NCBI GenBank assembly: GCA_016285075.1
Contig: JAEEQB010000013.1
Location: 24,142-88,141, forward strand
Source of the DNA: Prevotella sp.
GTDB taxonomy: Bacteria; Bacteroidota; Bacteroidia; Bacteroidales; Bacteroidaceae
Direction: 5' to 3'
DNA: 64,000 nucleotides
Shown here: positions 46,478 to 61,796 of the stretch, piece after piece
Numbering within the stretch: position 1 is the first letter of the stretch
Layout: every line of letters starts with the position of its first letter
Position numbers and translations under genes: made by a program
Notes under the pieces: model-generated
Database searches by the model: none
Seen by the model: only the letters and a program-made list of their open reading frames with translations
Told to the model about the DNA's origin: nothing

Positions 46478-48289
46478 CTATCTGCCAATGCGCTTCTTGT
46501 TGTTCTGAATGTATATAGCAGCAGGATAGATTCGGGATGCCTTCTGGCCTTGCAGACTGAAGGTGTCTGGCGACGCTGCGGCTGTACCAGCTTTGACAGG
46601 TCCTACGCCTGACGTGCTGCCTGGGTCATCATAGATCTTTACCAGCTTGCTCTCGTAACGGGCGAGCCGGTTGGAGAGGTCGCTGATGACATCGGCATTG
46701 GTGTCCTGCGTGGCATTGTCGAAGGTGTACTGGAAGTCACCGTGCTGACAACGCCCTGCACCGTATGCTCCGGTCACGATGTCTGGCACGTCGGCTGCAG
46801 CATCAGGGTGATAGCTGTAGAAGGTCTCTTCTGTGTCGAAGTTATTATAGCCTGTCCCACCTTGAAGGGTCTGTACCTCGGCAGGCACCTGTTCGTTGCG
46901 ATGCTCCACGACATAGGCATCGAAATGCTTGCTGTAGAGACCATCACCCGACTGATAGGGCTCAAAACTGGTCTGGTTGACGATATGGTTGTCGAAGGCT
47001 TTGATCATACCACCGTCTTCGCTCGAGAAATTGCCCTTGGTCTCACTGCTCGAACCGGTTCCATTGTGAACGTCTGACCCTTGCCTGGAGATGAGCATGG
47101 GATATTTGCAGTGACGGAAATAGTTCTTTTCTACGAAGATGCAGGAACCCATGCAGGCACCGACACCGTATTTGGAATTACCGTCATAGTAGTTGTTGTA
47201 CACGTGGAGGTGCTTCGAAATACGTACACGGGGATGACGGGAGTCACTGTGGTCAAACCAGTTATGATGATAGGTGACATAGTCCACCTCATCCTTGTTG
47301 GAGTTCAGGTTACACTTGCCCGAGTCCCAGTAGTGGTTGTACGAGACAGTGGCAAAGAGCGTACCCTTCACATCGAAGCTGCCATCGCCCTTGGCCTTGT
47401 CACCGCCTTTGTTCTCACCATAGAAGATATCAAGGTTGTGCCCCCAGATATGCTCGTTGTTGGTATCAAAGCTGACACCGTCCTCGGGATGCATCATGAT
47501 ACCCAGGTTCCTCAGCTCCACATAACGGCAGTTGCGACAGAGCACACCGAAGCCGTGGAAGGTGGCATCATTGCCTACGCCCTCGATGGTGAGGTTCATG
47601 TGCTGGCTCTTGCCTTTCACCTGCAGACCGATGGCTGAGCTGCCCAGCGCAGGCATATCGTCTTTCTTCAGCAGCCCGACAATGCGGATGGCGAGCGGAC
47701 GGGTCTCAACGCCCTTCTCATAGGCCTGGAGGATCTGCTGAATACCCTGGCGGGTCTCGGTCTTCCCCTTGTTGTCTACCATCATGTCAAGGGCCACGGT
47801 CTTGGCATTGTCCTTGCTGACATAGAGGATGCGGGCACCCTCCTTCAGCGTTCCGTCATCATGGTAGGCACCGATGCCTGCCTCTGCATGGTCATGGGCA
47901 TAGCCTTCGCGATGGTAGTTCCTGACGGTGATACCGGTTGCTGTACTGGCCTTTGCCTCGTCTTCAGCACCGTTGACCACAGGCACCACCTTGATTGCGT
48001 AGTCCGATGCTGCCCTCAGCCCCAGGGCATCGGCACGGTTATAGGTTCCGTAACTGCGCACCAGCTGTCGGTCAATGCGCGTATAGTCTGCATACTGCCC
48101 GCCTTTCACATAGACGTGATAGGTGGAGGCTTCCTCATACGGTGCCCACTCTGCATAGAGCGACTCGTTCCACCCTGCTGCCAGGGTCAGCTGTATACCT
48201 TTGTTGGTGATAGTGACTGCCTCCTGGGCAGACAGTGTCATGGACAACACTGCGAGGAGGACAAGGGAGATGTATCTGTTTGTTTTCAT
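46478..48289 (-). CDS. Pectate lyase, PL1-type
   Basis: VDYVTYHHNWFDHSDSRHPRVRISKHLHVYNNYYDG motif, parallel-beta-helix-like sequence, signal peptide. Confidence 0.9.
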   Translation of the reverse strand: MKTNRYISLVLLAVLSMTLSAQEAVTITNKGIQLTLAAGWNESLYAEWAPYEEASTYHVYVKGGQYADYTRIDRQLVRSYGTYNRADALGLRAASDYAIKVVPVVNGAEDEAKASTATGITVRNYHREGYAHDHAEAGIGAYHDDGTLKEGARILYVSKDNAKTVALDMMVDNKGKTETRQGIQQILQAYEKGVETRPLAIRIVGLLKKDDMPALGSSAIGLQVKGKSQHMNLTIEGVGNDATFHGFGVLCRNCRYVELRNLGIMMHPEDGVSFDTNNEHIWGHNLDIFYGENKGGDKAKGDGSFDVKGTLFATVSYNHYWDSGKCNLNSNKDEVDYVTYHHNWFDHSDSRHPRVRISKHLHVYNNYYDGNSKYGVGACMGSCIFVEKNYFRHCKYPMLISRQGSDVHNGTGSSSETKGNFSSEDGGMIKAFDNHIVNQTSFEPYQSGDGLYSKHFDAYVVEHRNEQVPAEVQTLQGGTGYNNFDTEETFYSYHPDAAADVPDIVTGAYGAGRCQHGDFQYTFDNATQDTNADVISDLSNRLARYESKLVKIYDDPGSTSGVGPVKAGTAAASPDTFSLQGQKASRIYPAAIYIQNNKKRIGR

Positions 48290-48395
48290 CTGATGGTTTC
48301 ATAACAGGGGACACCGCTCTGGCGATGCCCCCTGTCACTATGGAGATATGAATGTTTGTTACTTTCCGGGGAAAATGCTTTCGGCAATGAAGGGA

Positions 48396-51300
48396 CTACT
48401 TCTCGTCGAGCACATTCTCTGACACGAAGTCGAGCACGTTCTTGCGGTTGGCCTGCATGCGCTCGTAGTCTTCCTTGGAACCGACGATGATCTTCTCGAA
48501 CTCGCGCAGACCGGTTCCGGCAGGGATGAGGTGACCGCAGATCACGTTCTCCTTCATTCCCTCCAGATAGTCCTCCTTGCCACGGATAGCTGCCTCGTTG
48601 AGCACCTTCGTGGTCTCCTGGAACGATGCTGCAGACATGAAGCTCTTGGTCTGGAGGGCTGCACGGGTGATACCCTGCAGGATCTGGGTACTGGTGGCGG
48701 GCACGGCATCACGCACCTGGACAAGCTTCATGTCACGGCGCTTCAGCGATGAGTTCTCGTCACGCAGCTTGCGGGCTGTCACTATCTGACCTGCCTTCAT
48801 GTTCTCGGAGTCACCGGCATCGGTAACCACCTTCTTACCCCAGATGCGGTCGTTCTCCTCGGCGAAGTCGAGCTTGTCGACAATCTCCTGCTCGAGGAAC
48901 GAGGTGTCACCGGGATCGTTGATCTGCACCTTGCGCATCATCTGACGAACGATGATCTCAAAGTGTTTGTCGTTGATCTTGATACCCTGCAGACGATACA
49001 CGTCCTGTACCTCGTTGACGATATACTCCTGGACAGCGGTGGGACCCTTGATGGCAAGGATGTCGTTGGGCGTGATGGCACCGTCGGACAACGGGGTACC
49101 GGCACGCACGGCATCGTGCTCCTGTACCAGGATCTGCTTGGAGAGCGAGACAAGGTACTTGCGCTGGTCACCCGACTTCGAGGTGACGATGATCTCACGG
49201 TTACCACGCTTCACCTTACCCATGGTCACCTCACCGTCAATCTCACTGACAACAGCGGGGTTCGACGGGTTACGGGCCTCGAAGAGCTCTGTGACACGGG
49301 GCAGACCGGCGGTGATGTCACCACCCTTGGCAGCAGCACGCGGGATCTTCACCAGCGTCTCACCGGTCTTCACGGTCTGACCGTCCTCTACCACCACGTG
49401 GCCTCCCACAGGGAAGTTATAGGTACCTATCTTCTCACCATCGGCACCGATGATGTCACAGGTAGGAACCTTCGAACGGTCTTTCGACTCGGTGATGATC
49501 TTCTCAGTAAGACCGGTGGTCTCGTCGGTCTCGGCACGGAAGGTGACATTCTCTATGACATCATTGAACTTCAGCGTACCGGCATACTCTGTGACGATGA
49601 CTGCATTGAAGGGATCCCACTGGGCTATCTTGTCGTTCTTCTTCACACGATCTCCGTTCTTGAAATAGAGGGATGAACCGTAGGGTACATTCACCGTGGA
49701 GAGCACAATCTTCGTATTGGTATCGACAAAGCGCAACTCACCCAGACGGCTGACTACCATCTCACACATACGACCATCCTCGTCGAACGGTACGGTGCGC
49801 ACTTCCTCAAGCTCTATCACTGCATTCTCGTACTTCGAGACGATGCTGGCATTGGCTGCTGCATTGGCTGCCACACCACCGGCGTGGAACGTACGGAGGG
49901 TAAGCTGCGTACCCGGCTCACCAATGGCCTGGGCTGCAATCACACCGACTGCCTCACCCTTCTGCACCATGCGGCGCGTGGCAAGGTTACGGCCATAGCA
50001 CTTCATACATACACCCTTCTTCGACTCACAGGTCAGCACGGAACGGATCTCAACGCTCTCGATCTCGGCCTTCTCAATGGCTTCTGCCACTGCCTCGGTG
50101 ATCTCCTCACCCGACGCGACAATCGTCTCACCGGTATGCGGATGGATGATATCATGCACTGACACACGACCCAGGATACGCTCGTAGAGGGAGCTGATGA
50201 CCTCGTCACCACTCTTCAGGGCCGTGCAGACGAGTCCACGCAACGTTCCGCAGTCTTCCTCGGTGATGATGACATCGTGAGACACATCGACGAGTCGACG
50301 GGTAAGGTAACCAGCATCGGCTGTCTTCATGGCGGTGTCTGCCAGACCCTTACGGGCACCGTGGGTCGAGATGAAGTACTCCAGCACGGACATTCCTTCC
50401 TTGAAGTTCGACAGAATGGGGTTCTCAATAATCTGATGGCCCTCGGCACCGGCCTTCTGAGGCTTGGCCATCAGACCGCGGATTCCTGAGAGCTGCTTGA
50501 TCTGGTCCTTACTACCACGGGCTCCGGAGTCGAGCATCATGAACACGGCATTGAAACCCTGGTCGGCCTCGGTCATCTGCTTCAGCAGGATGTTACCGAT
50601 GTCATTGTTGACGTGCGTCCACGTGTCAATGACCTGATTGTAACGCTCGTTGTCGGTGATGAAGCCCATGTTGTAGTTGTCGGTGATGGTACGCACTTCC
50701 TCATTACCCTTGGCAATGAGCTCGGCCTTCTCCTTCGGGATGATGATGTCATCGAGGTTGAAGGACAGACCGGCCAGATAGGCCATGCGGTAACCCAGGT
50801 TCTTGATACCGTCAAGGAACTCGCATGCCTCGGCAAAACCCACATGCTCTATGACATCGGCAATGATGTCACGCAGGGACTTCTTGGAGATGACGGTATT
50901 GACGAATCCTACTTCATCAGGGATGATGCCATTCACGATAACACGACCGACAGAGGTCTCCACGGTGTGGCGTACCTTCTGACCGTCAACGATGTCGTCA
51001 ACGACAACCTTCACCAGGGCGTGCAGGTCGCACTTGCCTTCATTACGGGCAATGATGGCCTCCTCGGGACCGTAGAACGACAGTCCCTCGCCCTTGGCAC
51101 CCGGACGGATCTTGGTGATATAGTAGAGACCAAGCACCATGTCCTGAGAAGGAACGGTGATAGGTGCACCATTGGCAGGATTGAGGATATTATGGCTCTG
51201 GAGCATCAGCAGCTGAGCCTCGAGGATGGCCTCGTTGGAAAGGGGAAGGTGCACAGCCATCTGGTCACCGTCAAAGTCTGCATTGAAGGCGGTACAGGCC

Positions 51301-52727
51301 AGCGGATGAAGCTGGATGGCCTTACCCTCGATCAGCTTCGGCTGGAATGCCTGGATACCCAGACGGTGCAGCGTAGGAGCACGGTTCAGAAGAACGGGAT
51401 GACCCTTCATCACATTCTCCAGGATATCCCAGATGACCGGTTCGCGACGGTCAACGATCTTCTTGGCCGACTTCACCGTCTTGACAATACCGCGCTCTAT
51501 GAGCTTGCGGATGATGAAGGGCTTGTAGAGCTCGGCTGCCATGAGCTTCGGCAGACCGCACTCACCCATCTTCAGCTCCGGACCGACGACAATCACCGAA
51601 CGGGCGGAGTAGTCAACACGCTTACCTAACAGGTTCTGACGGAAACGGCCCTGCTTTCCCTTCAAGGAGTCCGAGAGCGATTTCAACGGACGGTTGGAGT
51701 CACTCTTCACGGCTGAGGACTTGCGGCTGTTGTCAAACAGCGAGTCCACTGCCTCCTGCAGCATACGCTTCTCGTTGCGCAGGATGACCTCGGGTGCATG
51801 GATCTCAATGAGTCTCTTCAGACGGTTGTTGCGGATGATGACCCGACGATAGAGGTCGTTAAGGTCACTCGTGGCGAAACGACCACCGTCCAGGGGTACC
51901 AGAGGACGCAGCTCGGGAGGTGTCACGGGGATAATCTTCATGATCATCCACTCAGGACGGTTGATGCCCTTCTCCACACTCTGGCGGAATGCCTCCACCA
52001 CCTGCAGACGCTTCAAGGCCTCGTTCTTGCGCTGTACCGACGAGTCGGTATTGGCACGGTCACGAAGCTCATAGGACAGTGAGTCGAGGTCGAGCTTCAC
52101 CAGCAGGTCGTAGACAGCCTCAGCACCCATCTTCGCAATGAACTTATTGGGATCGCTGTCATCAAGATAGTCGTTGTTCTCACCCACTACATTGTCGATG
52201 ATCTCGTTGTATTCCTCTTCTGAAAGCAGGTCATACATCTGGGAACCTAATGCGGGGTTGCCCTCTCCGTCCTTCTTGCCAGCCATCACACCGGGCTGGA
52301 TAACGACATAACGCTCGTAATAGATGACGGAGTCGAGTTTCTTCGTGGGAAGTCCCAGCAGGTAGCCTATCTTGTTGGGCAGGGAACGGAAATACCAGAT
52401 ATGGGCAACGGGAACCACCAGCTCAATATGTCCGGCACGCTCACGACGCACCTTCTTCTCGGTGACTTCCACACCGCAACGGTCACAGACAATACCCTTG
52501 TAACGGATACGCTTGTACTTGCCGCAGGCACACTCATAGTCCTTCGTGGGACCGAAGATGCGCTCGCAGAACAAACCGTCACGCTCTGGCTTATAGGTAC
52601 GGTAGTTGATGGTCTCAGGCTTGGTAACCTCACCGAAAGAGTTCTCGAGAATCTCCTCAGGTGAAGCCAGTCCGATGGTAATCTTGGTGAAATTACTCTT
52701 TGTCTTTATATCTTTCTTGAAAGCCAT
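48396..52727 (-). CDS. rpoC: RNA polymerase beta' subunit
   Basis: [16 protein letters not shown] catalytic motif, CDRCGVEVT zinc site. Confidence 0.99.
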   Translation of the reverse strand: MAFKKDIKTKSNFTKITIGLASPEEILENSFGEVTKPETINYRTYKPERDGLFCERIFGPTKDYECACGKYKRIRYKGIVCDRCGVEVTEKKVRRERAGHIELVVPVAHIWYFRSLPNKIGYLLGLPTKKLDSVIYYERYVVIQPGVMAGKKDGEGNPALGSQMYDLLSEEEYNEIIDNVVGENNDYLDDSDPNKFIAKMGAEAVYDLLVKLDLDSLSYELRDRANTDSSVQRKNEALKRLQVVEAFRQSVEKGINRPEWMIMKIIPVTPPELRPLVPLDGGRFATSDLNDLYRRVIIRNNRLKRLIEIHAPEVILRNEKRMLQEAVDSLFDNSRKSSAVKSDSNRPLKSLSDSLKGKQGRFRQNLLGKRVDYSARSVIVVGPELKMGECGLPKLMAAELYKPFIIRKLIERGIVKTVKSAKKIVDRREPVIWDILENVMKGHPVLLNRAPTLHRLGIQAFQPKLIEGKAIQLHPLACTAFNADFDGDQMAVHLPLSNEAILEAQLLMLQSHNILNPANGAPITVPSQDMVLGLYYITKIRPGAKGEGLSFYGPEEAIIARNEGKCDLHALVKVVVDDIVDGQKVRHTVETSVGRVIVNGIIPDEVGFVNTVISKKSLRDIIADVIEHVGFAEACEFLDGIKNLGYRMAYLAGLSFNLDDIIIPKEKAELIAKGNEEVRTITDNYNMGFITDNERYNQVIDTWTHVNNDIGNILLKQMTEADQGFNAVFMMLDSGARGSKDQIKQLSGIRGLMAKPQKAGAEGHQIIENPILSNFKEGMSVLEYFISTHGARKGLADTAMKTADAGYLTRRLVDVSHDVIITEEDCGTLRGLVCTALKSGDEVISSLYERILGRVSVHDIIHPHTGETIVASGEEITEAVAEAIEKAEIESVEIRSVLTCESKKGVCMKCYGRNLATRRMVQKGEAVGVIAAQAIGEPGTQLTLRTFHAGGVAANAAANASIVSKYENAVIELEEVRTVPFDEDGRMCEMVVSRLGELRFVDTNTKIVLSTVNVPYGSSLYFKNGDRVKKNDKIAQWDPFNAVIVTEYAGTLKFNDVIENVTFRAETDETTGLTEKIITESKDRSKVPTCDIIGADGEKIGTYNFPVGGHVVVEDGQTVKTGETLVKIPRAAAKGGDITAGLPRVTELFEARNPSNPAVVSEIDGEVTMGKVKRGNREIIVTSKSGDQRKYLVSLSKQILVQEHDAVRAGTPLSDGAITPNDILAIKGPTAVQEYIVNEVQDVYRLQGIKINDKHFEIIVRQMMRKVQINDPGDTSFLEQEIVDKLDFAEENDRIWGKKVVTDAGDSENMKAGQIVTARKLRDENSSLKRRDMKLVQVRDAVPATSTQILQGITRAALQTKSFMSAASFQETTKVLNEAAIRGKEDYLEGMKENVICGHLIPAGTGLREFEKIIVGSKEDYERMQANRKNVLDFVSENVLDEK

Positions 52728-52762
52728 AATTATCAGTTATAAATTATCTATTATCAATTACC
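52728..52762. repeat. Heptamer array in the rpoB-rpoC junction
   Basis: AATTATC AGTTATA AATTATC TATTATC AATTACC = five 7-mers. Confidence 0.75.
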
Positions 52763-52763
52763 T

Positions 52764-56576
<3,813 letters not shown>

Positions 56577-56730
56577 ATATGATTAAAAATGTTGTTTTCT
56601 GTTTATCCCAGACTCTCTTGACCATCCAACCTTTCAAGCCTTCCTACGCTATCTGGATTCAAGAGACAAGAAAAGGTTAGGGACCACCGACTGGGAAGTC
56701 CCTAACCAAATGATATAACAATGTAACTGA

Positions 56731-57111
56731 TTACTTCAGCTCAACCTCAGCACCTGCGGCCTCGATGGTCTTCTTCAGGTTCTCAGCCTCGTCCTTGGAC
56801 AGACCCTCCTTGATGGTAGCAGGAGCACCGTCAACGAGATCCTTTGCCTCCTTCAGGCCAAGACCACAAGCTTCCTTCACAGCCTTCACAACCTGGAGCT
56901 TAGCAGCACCGGCTGACTTCAGGACTACGTCGAAAGAAGTCTTCTCCTCTGCAGCAGCAGCCTCACCACCAGCTGCGGGACCAGCAGCAACTGCAACAGC
57001 TGCAGCAGCAGGCTCAATTCCATACTCGTCCTTCAGGACTGTCTTCAACTCTTGAACTTCCTTTACTGTAAGGTTTACCAACTCTTCAGCAATAGCTTTA
57101 ATATCTGCCAT
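56731..57111 (-). CDS. rplL: 50S ribosomal protein L7/L12
   Basis: [44 protein letters not shown]. Confidence 0.98.
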   Translation of the reverse strand: MADIKAIAEELVNLTVKEVQELKTVLKDEYGIEPAAAAVAVAAGPAAGGEAAAAEEKTSFDVVLKSAGAAKLQVVKAVKEACGLGLKEAKDLVDGAPATIKEGLSKDEAENLKKTIEAAGAEVELK

Positions 57112-57126
57112 TTTATTAAAAAACTT

Positions 57127-57154
57127 TTAATTATTAATTCTTAATTGTTAATTG
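57127..57154. repeat. Heptamer array between rplJ and rplL
   Basis: TTAATTA TTAATTC TTAATTG TTAATTG. Confidence 0.85.
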
Positions 57155-57160
57155 AAAAAA

Positions 57161-57679
57161 TTAGCGCTCCTCCAAAGTCTTCAATACACCATGGATGGTA
57201 TTTGCGCCTGATTCGAGAGCGGAGATGACGCCCTGTGCAGGACCCTGAAGCATGGCCACAACGTCTGCAATGAGTTCGTTCTTGCTCTTGATAGAAACCA
57301 GCTCATCAAGCTTGTCAGCACCAACAAAGAAGCCTTCCTCTGCATAAGCACCCTTCAGGGCGGGAACCTCTTCCTTCTTGGTCTTGTATTCCTTGAGCAG
57401 CTTGGCCGGAGCGTTAGCCGTCTGAGTGAACATCAGGGCGGTGTTGCCCTTCAGACAGTCATACAGCGGAGAATAGTCTATTTCTGCAACTTCAAAAGCC
57501 TTATGCAGCAAGGTGTTCTTCACCACCAGCAGCTTGATGTCGTTCTTGAAGCACTGACGACGAAGATTGCTCGTCTTCTCGGCATTCAGACCAGTCAGGT
57601 CTACCAGATAGAAATGAGCATATTCCTTCAGCTTCTCACCGAGTTCAACAATGATAGTATCTTTTAATTCCTTTTTCAT
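57161..57679 (-). CDS. rplJ: 50S ribosomal protein L10
   Basis: YLVDLTGLNAEKTSNLRRQCFKNDIKLLVVKNTLLHKA; position. Confidence 0.97.
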   Translation of the reverse strand: MKKELKDTIIVELGEKLKEYAHFYLVDLTGLNAEKTSNLRRQCFKNDIKLLVVKNTLLHKAFEVAEIDYSPLYDCLKGNTALMFTQTANAPAKLLKEYKTKKEEVPALKGAYAEEGFFVGADKLDELVSIKSKNELIADVVAMLQGPAQGVISALESGANTIHGVLKTLEER

Positions 57680-57718
57680 GTCAATCTTTCAACTTTTTAA
57701 TCTTTCGGTTTTCTAATT

Positions 57719-58411
57719 TTACTCGACTGATTTAGGATCAACCTTGATACCAATACTCATCGTGCTCGACAGATAGATACTCTTCAGATAGGTACCCTTG
57801 GCAGCAGCAGGCTTCAGCTTGATAATCGTGGAGATGAACTCCTTCGCATTCTCAAAAATCTGATCGGGTGTGAAAGTGACCTTGCCGATTGAGGTATGGA
57901 CAATACCAGACTTGTCAACCTTAAAGTCTATCTTACCCTGCTTTACTTCCTTCACTGCCTTGGCTACATCCATAGTAACAGTGCCACTCTTCGGGTTTGG
58001 CATCAGTCCGCGAGGACCGAGGATACGTCCGAGAGGACCCAGTTTTCCCATGCAAGAAGGCATCGTGATGATCACATCCACATCTGTCCAACCACCCTTG
58101 ATCTTATCGATATACTCGTCAAGACCTACGTAGTCGGCACCGGCCTCCTTGGCAGCAGCTTCCTGGTCGGGTGTACAGAGAGCGAGAACACGCGTCACCT
58201 TACCGGTTCCGTTGGGCAGCGATACCACACCACGGACCATCTGGTTGGCTTTACGCGGGTCTACACCCAAGCGTACGTCAATGTCAACCGAAGCCTCAAA
58301 CTTCGTCGTGGTGACTTCTTTCACCAGCGCAGCGGCTTCTTTCAACGTATAGGCTTTCCCTGCTTCAACCTTATCAGCTACTAACTTTTGATTTTTTGTC
58401 AGTTTACTCAT
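57719..58411 (-). CDS. rplA: 50S ribosomal protein L1
   Basis: [44 protein letters not shown]. Confidence 0.98.
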   Translation of the reverse strand: MSKLTKNQKLVADKVEAGKAYTLKEAAALVKEVTTTKFEASVDIDVRLGVDPRKANQMVRGVVSLPNGTGKVTRVLALCTPDQEAAAKEAGADYVGLDEYIDKIKGGWTDVDVIITMPSCMGKLGPLGRILGPRGLMPNPKSGTVTMDVAKAVKEVKQGKIDFKVDKSGIVHTSIGKVTFTPDQIFENAKEFISTIIKLKPAAAKGTYLKSIYLSSTMSIGIKVDPKSVE

Positions 58412-58432
58412 GTCCTTAATTGAAGTTATTTG

Positions 58433-58873
58433 TTATTTACCAGGGAACTCCCCTTTTACAGTGATACCCATACTACGGGCTGTACCGGCAATCAGCTTCA
58501 TGGCCGACTCCACTGTGAAACAGTTGAGGTCTGCCATCTTGTCCTCGGCAATAGCACGAACCTGATCCCAGGTCACACTGGCCACCTTCTTACGGTTGGG
58601 CTCTGATGAACCACCCTTTACCTTGGCAGCCTCAAGCAGCTGGACAGCTGCGGGAGGAGTCTTGATGACGAAACTGAATGACTTGTCAGTATAGTAGGTG
58701 ATAACAACAGGAAGAATCTTTCCTGCCTTATCCTGGGTTCTGGCGTTGAACTCTTTGCAGAATCCCATAATGTTAATACCCTTAGAACCCAGAGCAGGAC
58801 CTACGGGGGGAGAGGGATTTGCAGCGCCACCTTTAATCTGTAATTTGATTAATCCAGCAACTTCTTTAGCCAT
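58433..58873 (-). CDS. rplK: 50S ribosomal protein L11
   Basis: [40 protein letters not shown]. Confidence 0.98.
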   Translation of the reverse strand: MAKEVAGLIKLQIKGGAANPSPPVGPALGSKGINIMGFCKEFNARTQDKAGKILPVVITYYTDKSFSFVIKTPPAAVQLLEAAKVKGGSSEPNRKKVASVTWDQVRAIAEDKMADLNCFTVESAMKLIAGTARSMGITVKGEFPGK

Positions 58874-58971
58874 TTCTGTTTATAAATAATTATTGTTGTT
58901 TATATAAGCCAAGGCGTGGAAGCCACCTTTAGCCCTATATAGAACAGGCACACCGTAACAAAATTGTGCCT

Positions 58972-59517
58972 TTATTCCTTCTCTACTTGATTGAATGAGA
59001 GTTCCAACGGCGTCTTGCGACCGAAGATCTTCACCGCAACCTTCAACGAATGCTTGTCAGCATTCACCTCTTCTATGATTCCACTGAAACCGCTGAACGG
59101 ACCGTCGGTCACCTTCACGGCCTCGTCCACCGTGAACGGAATGGTCATCTCCTCTGCCTTGATGGTTATCTCATCGGCTGTGCCGAGAATGCGGTTGATT
59201 TCCGACTGACGCACGGCAGTGGGGTTGTCCATGCCACCAAGGAAACCTAGGACATTAGGAATGAAACGAAGGGTACTAGCAATCTCTCCCTGAAGATTGG
59301 CCTCGACAAGAACATATCCAGGAAGGAAAAGACGCTCCTTCACAACACGCTTGCCACTGCGCAACTGAGCATACTTCTCAGTCGGCAGCAACACCTGACC
59401 TACATGCGAGGCCAGATTAGGATTATTCTTCATCAACGCTTCCAGATACTCCTTCACCTTAGCTTCCTTACCACTGACAGCGCGGAGTACGTACCACTTC
59501 ATTCCAGTCTGAGTCAT
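58972..59517 (-). CDS. nusG: Transcription termination/antitermination factor NusG
   Basis: KWYVLRAVSGKEAKVKEYL, LFLPGYVLVEA, KVTDGPFSGFSGIIEEV. Confidence 0.95.
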   Translation of the reverse strand: MTQTGMKWYVLRAVSGKEAKVKEYLEALMKNNPNLASHVGQVLLPTEKYAQLRSGKRVVKERLFLPGYVLVEANLQGEIASTLRFIPNVLGFLGGMDNPTAVRQSEINRILGTADEITIKAEEMTIPFTVDEAVKVTDGPFSGFSGIIEEVNADKHSLKVAVKIFGRKTPLELSFNQVEKE

Positions 59518-59530
59518 TTCTCTCTCGATA

Positions 59531-59719
59531 TTATCCTGGATATACCAAAGTCATGATTGACTTGAAAATCGTATCCATCACCCACACCACAAGGGCAATA
59601 ACCAGTGATGCAGACAAAACAACGACAGCGCTGTGAGTAAGCTCAGAGCGCGTCGGCCAAGTTGTCTTATGAGCAAGCTCGTCATAGCAAGCCTTGCAAT
59701 AGTCAATAAACTTCTTCAT
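59531..59719 (-). CDS. secE: Preprotein translocase SecE
   Basis: YDELAHKTTWPTRSELTHSAVVVLSASLVIALVVWVMDTIF; start trimmed to 59719. Confidence 0.93.
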   Translation of the reverse strand: MKKFIDYCKACYDELAHKTTWPTRSELTHSAVVVLSASLVIALVVWVMDTIFKSIMTLVYPG

Positions 59720-59739
59720 TCTTCTTTCTTCTCTATTTG

Positions 59740-59812
59740 CACGGGAAGGAGGACTCGAACCCACGACCCTCGGTTTTGGAGACCGATGCTCTACCAACTG
59801 AGCTATTCCCGT
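59740..59812 (-). tRNA. tRNA-Trp (CCA)
   Basis: Acceptor ACGGGAA / TTCCCGT, anticodon loop CTCCAAA, T-loop GGTTCGAGTCC. Confidence 0.95.
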
Positions 59813-59816
59813 ATGA

Positions 59817-59842
59817 AAGCCCCCACCCTTGAGCGGGGGCTT
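59817..59842 (-). terminator. Hairpin between tuf and tRNA-Trp
   Basis: AAGCCCCC / GGGGGCTT stem. Confidence 0.6.
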
Positions 59843-59901
59843 CTGTTATTTCAAGTGTATCAAGGGCAGAAGAGCATCTTCTCTCTTCACACTTCTCTTT
59901 C

Positions 59902-61095
59902 TTAGTCCTCGTAAACCTCGGTGATCTGACCAGAACCAACGGTGCGGCCACCTTCACGGATAGCGAAACGCAGACCCTGGTTCAGAGCTACAGCGTAGAT
60001 CAGCTCAACAGTGATCTCCACGTTGTCACCAGGCATCACCATCTCAACGCCTGCGGGCAGAGTGATCTCACCCGTGCAGTCCATGGTGCGGAGGTAGAAC
60101 TGGGGACGATACTTGTTGCCGAACGGAGTGTGACGACCACCCTCTTCCTTCTTCAGGACATAGATAGAAGCCTTGAACTTCTTGAAGGGCTTGATCTGTC
60201 CGGGATGGCAGAGCACCATACCACGCTTGATCTCGTTCTTGTCGATACCACGGAGCAGCAGACCTACGTTATCACCAGCCTGACCCTCGTCAAGAATCTT
60301 ACGGAACATCTCAACACCGGTAACAACCGAGTTCTTGTCCTCACCAAGACCGAGCAGCTCAACAGCGTCACCAACATGGATCACACCAGTCTCGATACGG
60401 CCGGTAGCCACAGTACCACGACCTGTGATTGAGAACACGTCCTCAACAGGCATCAGGAAGGGCTTGTCAGTAGCACGGGGAGGCTCCTGAATCCACTCAT
60501 CGCAGACATTCATCAGCTCCATCACCTTGTCTTCCCACTTCTCAACACCGTTCAGGGCACCAAGAGCAGAACCACGGATAATAGGAGTATCATCCTCGAA
60601 CTCATACTGGGCGAGAATCTCCTGAACCTCCATCTCAACGAGCTCCAGCATCTCCTCATCGTCCACCATATCACACTTGTTCAGGAACACCACCAGACGG
60701 GGAACGTTTACCTGACGGGCGAGCAGGACGTGCTCACGGGTCTGAGGCATAGGACCGTCAGTAGCAGCAACAACAAGGATAGCACCGTCCATCTGAGCAG
60801 CACCAGTTACCATGTTCTTCACATAGTCAGCGTGTCCCGGGCAGTCCACGTGAGCATAGTGACGCTTCTCGGTCTCATACTCTACGTGAGCGGTGTTAAT
60901 AGTGATACCGCGCTCCTTCTCCTCAGGAGCATTGTCAATCTGGTCGAATGACTTGATCTTACCTTCGTTACCGGCAACACGCTTCGAAAGAACCAGCGTG
61001 ATAGCAGCGGTCAGAGTGGTCTTACCATGGTCAACGTGACCGATAGTACCAATGTTTACGTGCGGTTTGGTGCGCACAAATGTTTCTTTTGCCAT
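59902..61095 (-). CDS. tuf: Elongation factor Tu
   Basis: [42 protein letters not shown]. Confidence 0.99.
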   Translation of the reverse strand: MAKETFVRTKPHVNIGTIGHVDHGKTTLTAAITLVLSKRVAGNEGKIKSFDQIDNAPEEKERGITINTAHVEYETEKRHYAHVDCPGHADYVKNMVTGAAQMDGAILVVAATDGPMPQTREHVLLARQVNVPRLVVFLNKCDMVDDEEMLELVEMEVQEILAQYEFEDDTPIIRGSALGALNGVEKWEDKVMELMNVCDEWIQEPPRATDKPFLMPVEDVFSITGRGTVATGRIETGVIHVGDAVELLGLGEDKNSVVTGVEMFRKILDEGQAGDNVGLLLRGIDKNEIKRGMVLCHPGQIKPFKKFKASIYVLKKEEGGRHTPFGNKYRPQFYLRTMDCTGEITLPAGVEMVMPGDNVEITVELIYAVALNQGLRFAIREGGRTVGSGQITEVYED

Positions 61096-61158
61096 TGTTT
61101 TGTTGTTTATTAATTTTTTATTTGAAATACTTGTCTATGTTCCTCCTAACACTCAGAG

Positions 61159-61230
<72 letters not shown>

Positions 61231-61242
61231 ATTTTCACTTTG

Positions 61243-61315
61243 AGCGGAAAACGGGGCTCAAACCCGCGACCCCCAGCTTGGAAGGCTAGTGCTCTATCGA
61301 CTGAGCTATTTCCGC
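61243..61315 (-). tRNA. tRNA-Gly (TCC)
   Basis: Acceptor GCGGAAA / TTTCCGC, anticodon loop CTTCCAA. Confidence 0.92.
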
Positions 61316-61406
61316 ATAAACGTCGTTCCAGCTATTGCCCTTTGACAAAAAAAGCAAGCTCCCTTGTACCCGGCTTGCCGAAACTCCGCAAAACTCTCTT
61401 GAGTTG

Positions 61407-61489
61407 TGGGTGCTGATGGATTCGAACCACCGAAGTCGAAAGACAGCAGATTTACAGTCTGCCCCATTTGGCCACTCTGGAAAACACCC
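61407..61489 (-). tRNA. tRNA-Tyr (GTA)
   Basis: Acceptor GGGTGTT / AGCACCC, anticodon loop CTGTAAA, long variable arm. Confidence 0.92.
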
Positions 61490-61526
61490 TTATGTCTGCC
61501 GGTTTTCACCGGACTTTTTTTTCTTT

Positions 61527-61625
61527 GGCTTTCGCCTATCCGAGCCTTACAGCTCAATTGGCTTTCGCCTTTGGCTTTCGCCTATCCGAGCCTTACAACT
61601 CAATTGGCTTTCGCCTATCCGAGCC
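61527..61625. repeat. 33-bp repeat x3 (last partial) running into tRNA-Thr(TGT)
   Basis: GGCTTTCGCCTATCCGAGCCTTACAGCTCAATT at 61527, 61573, 61606; extra GGCTTTCGCCTTT at 61560. Confidence 0.92.
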
Positions 61626-61695
61626 TCTTGTCGGATTCGAACCAACGACCCCGAGATTACAAATCACGTGCTCTGGCCAACTGAGCTAAAGAGGC
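61622..61695 (-). tRNA. tRNA-Thr (TGT)
   Basis: Acceptor GCCTCTT / AAGAGGC, anticodon loop TTTGTAA. Confidence 0.9.
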
Positions 61696-61748
61696 TTTTC
61701 TTAGCAGCCGTCCTCTTTTCAGATTTACGACCTGTTGGAAAACGGCTG

Positions 61749-61779
61749 CAAAGGTAAGCATTATTTTTGAATTACCAAA
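61749..61779 (-). promoter_or_regulatory. tRNA cluster promoter
   Basis: Minus-strand TTTG, N19, TACCTTTG. Confidence 0.7.
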
Positions 61780-61796
61780 ACTTTTCGCGGTTTTTT

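Noticed and set aside
50613-51629. 338-aa and similar long plus-strand ORFs opposite rpoC and rpoB (also 53607-54851, 55032-56048)
   Set aside because: Mirror ORFs created by codon bias of the rpo genes; sequences rich in His/Leu/Asp without domain features.
61406-61757. Plus-strand ORFs across the tRNA cluster
   Set aside because: They read through tRNA genes and the 33-bp repeat; the repeated peptide is a by-product of the DNA repeat.
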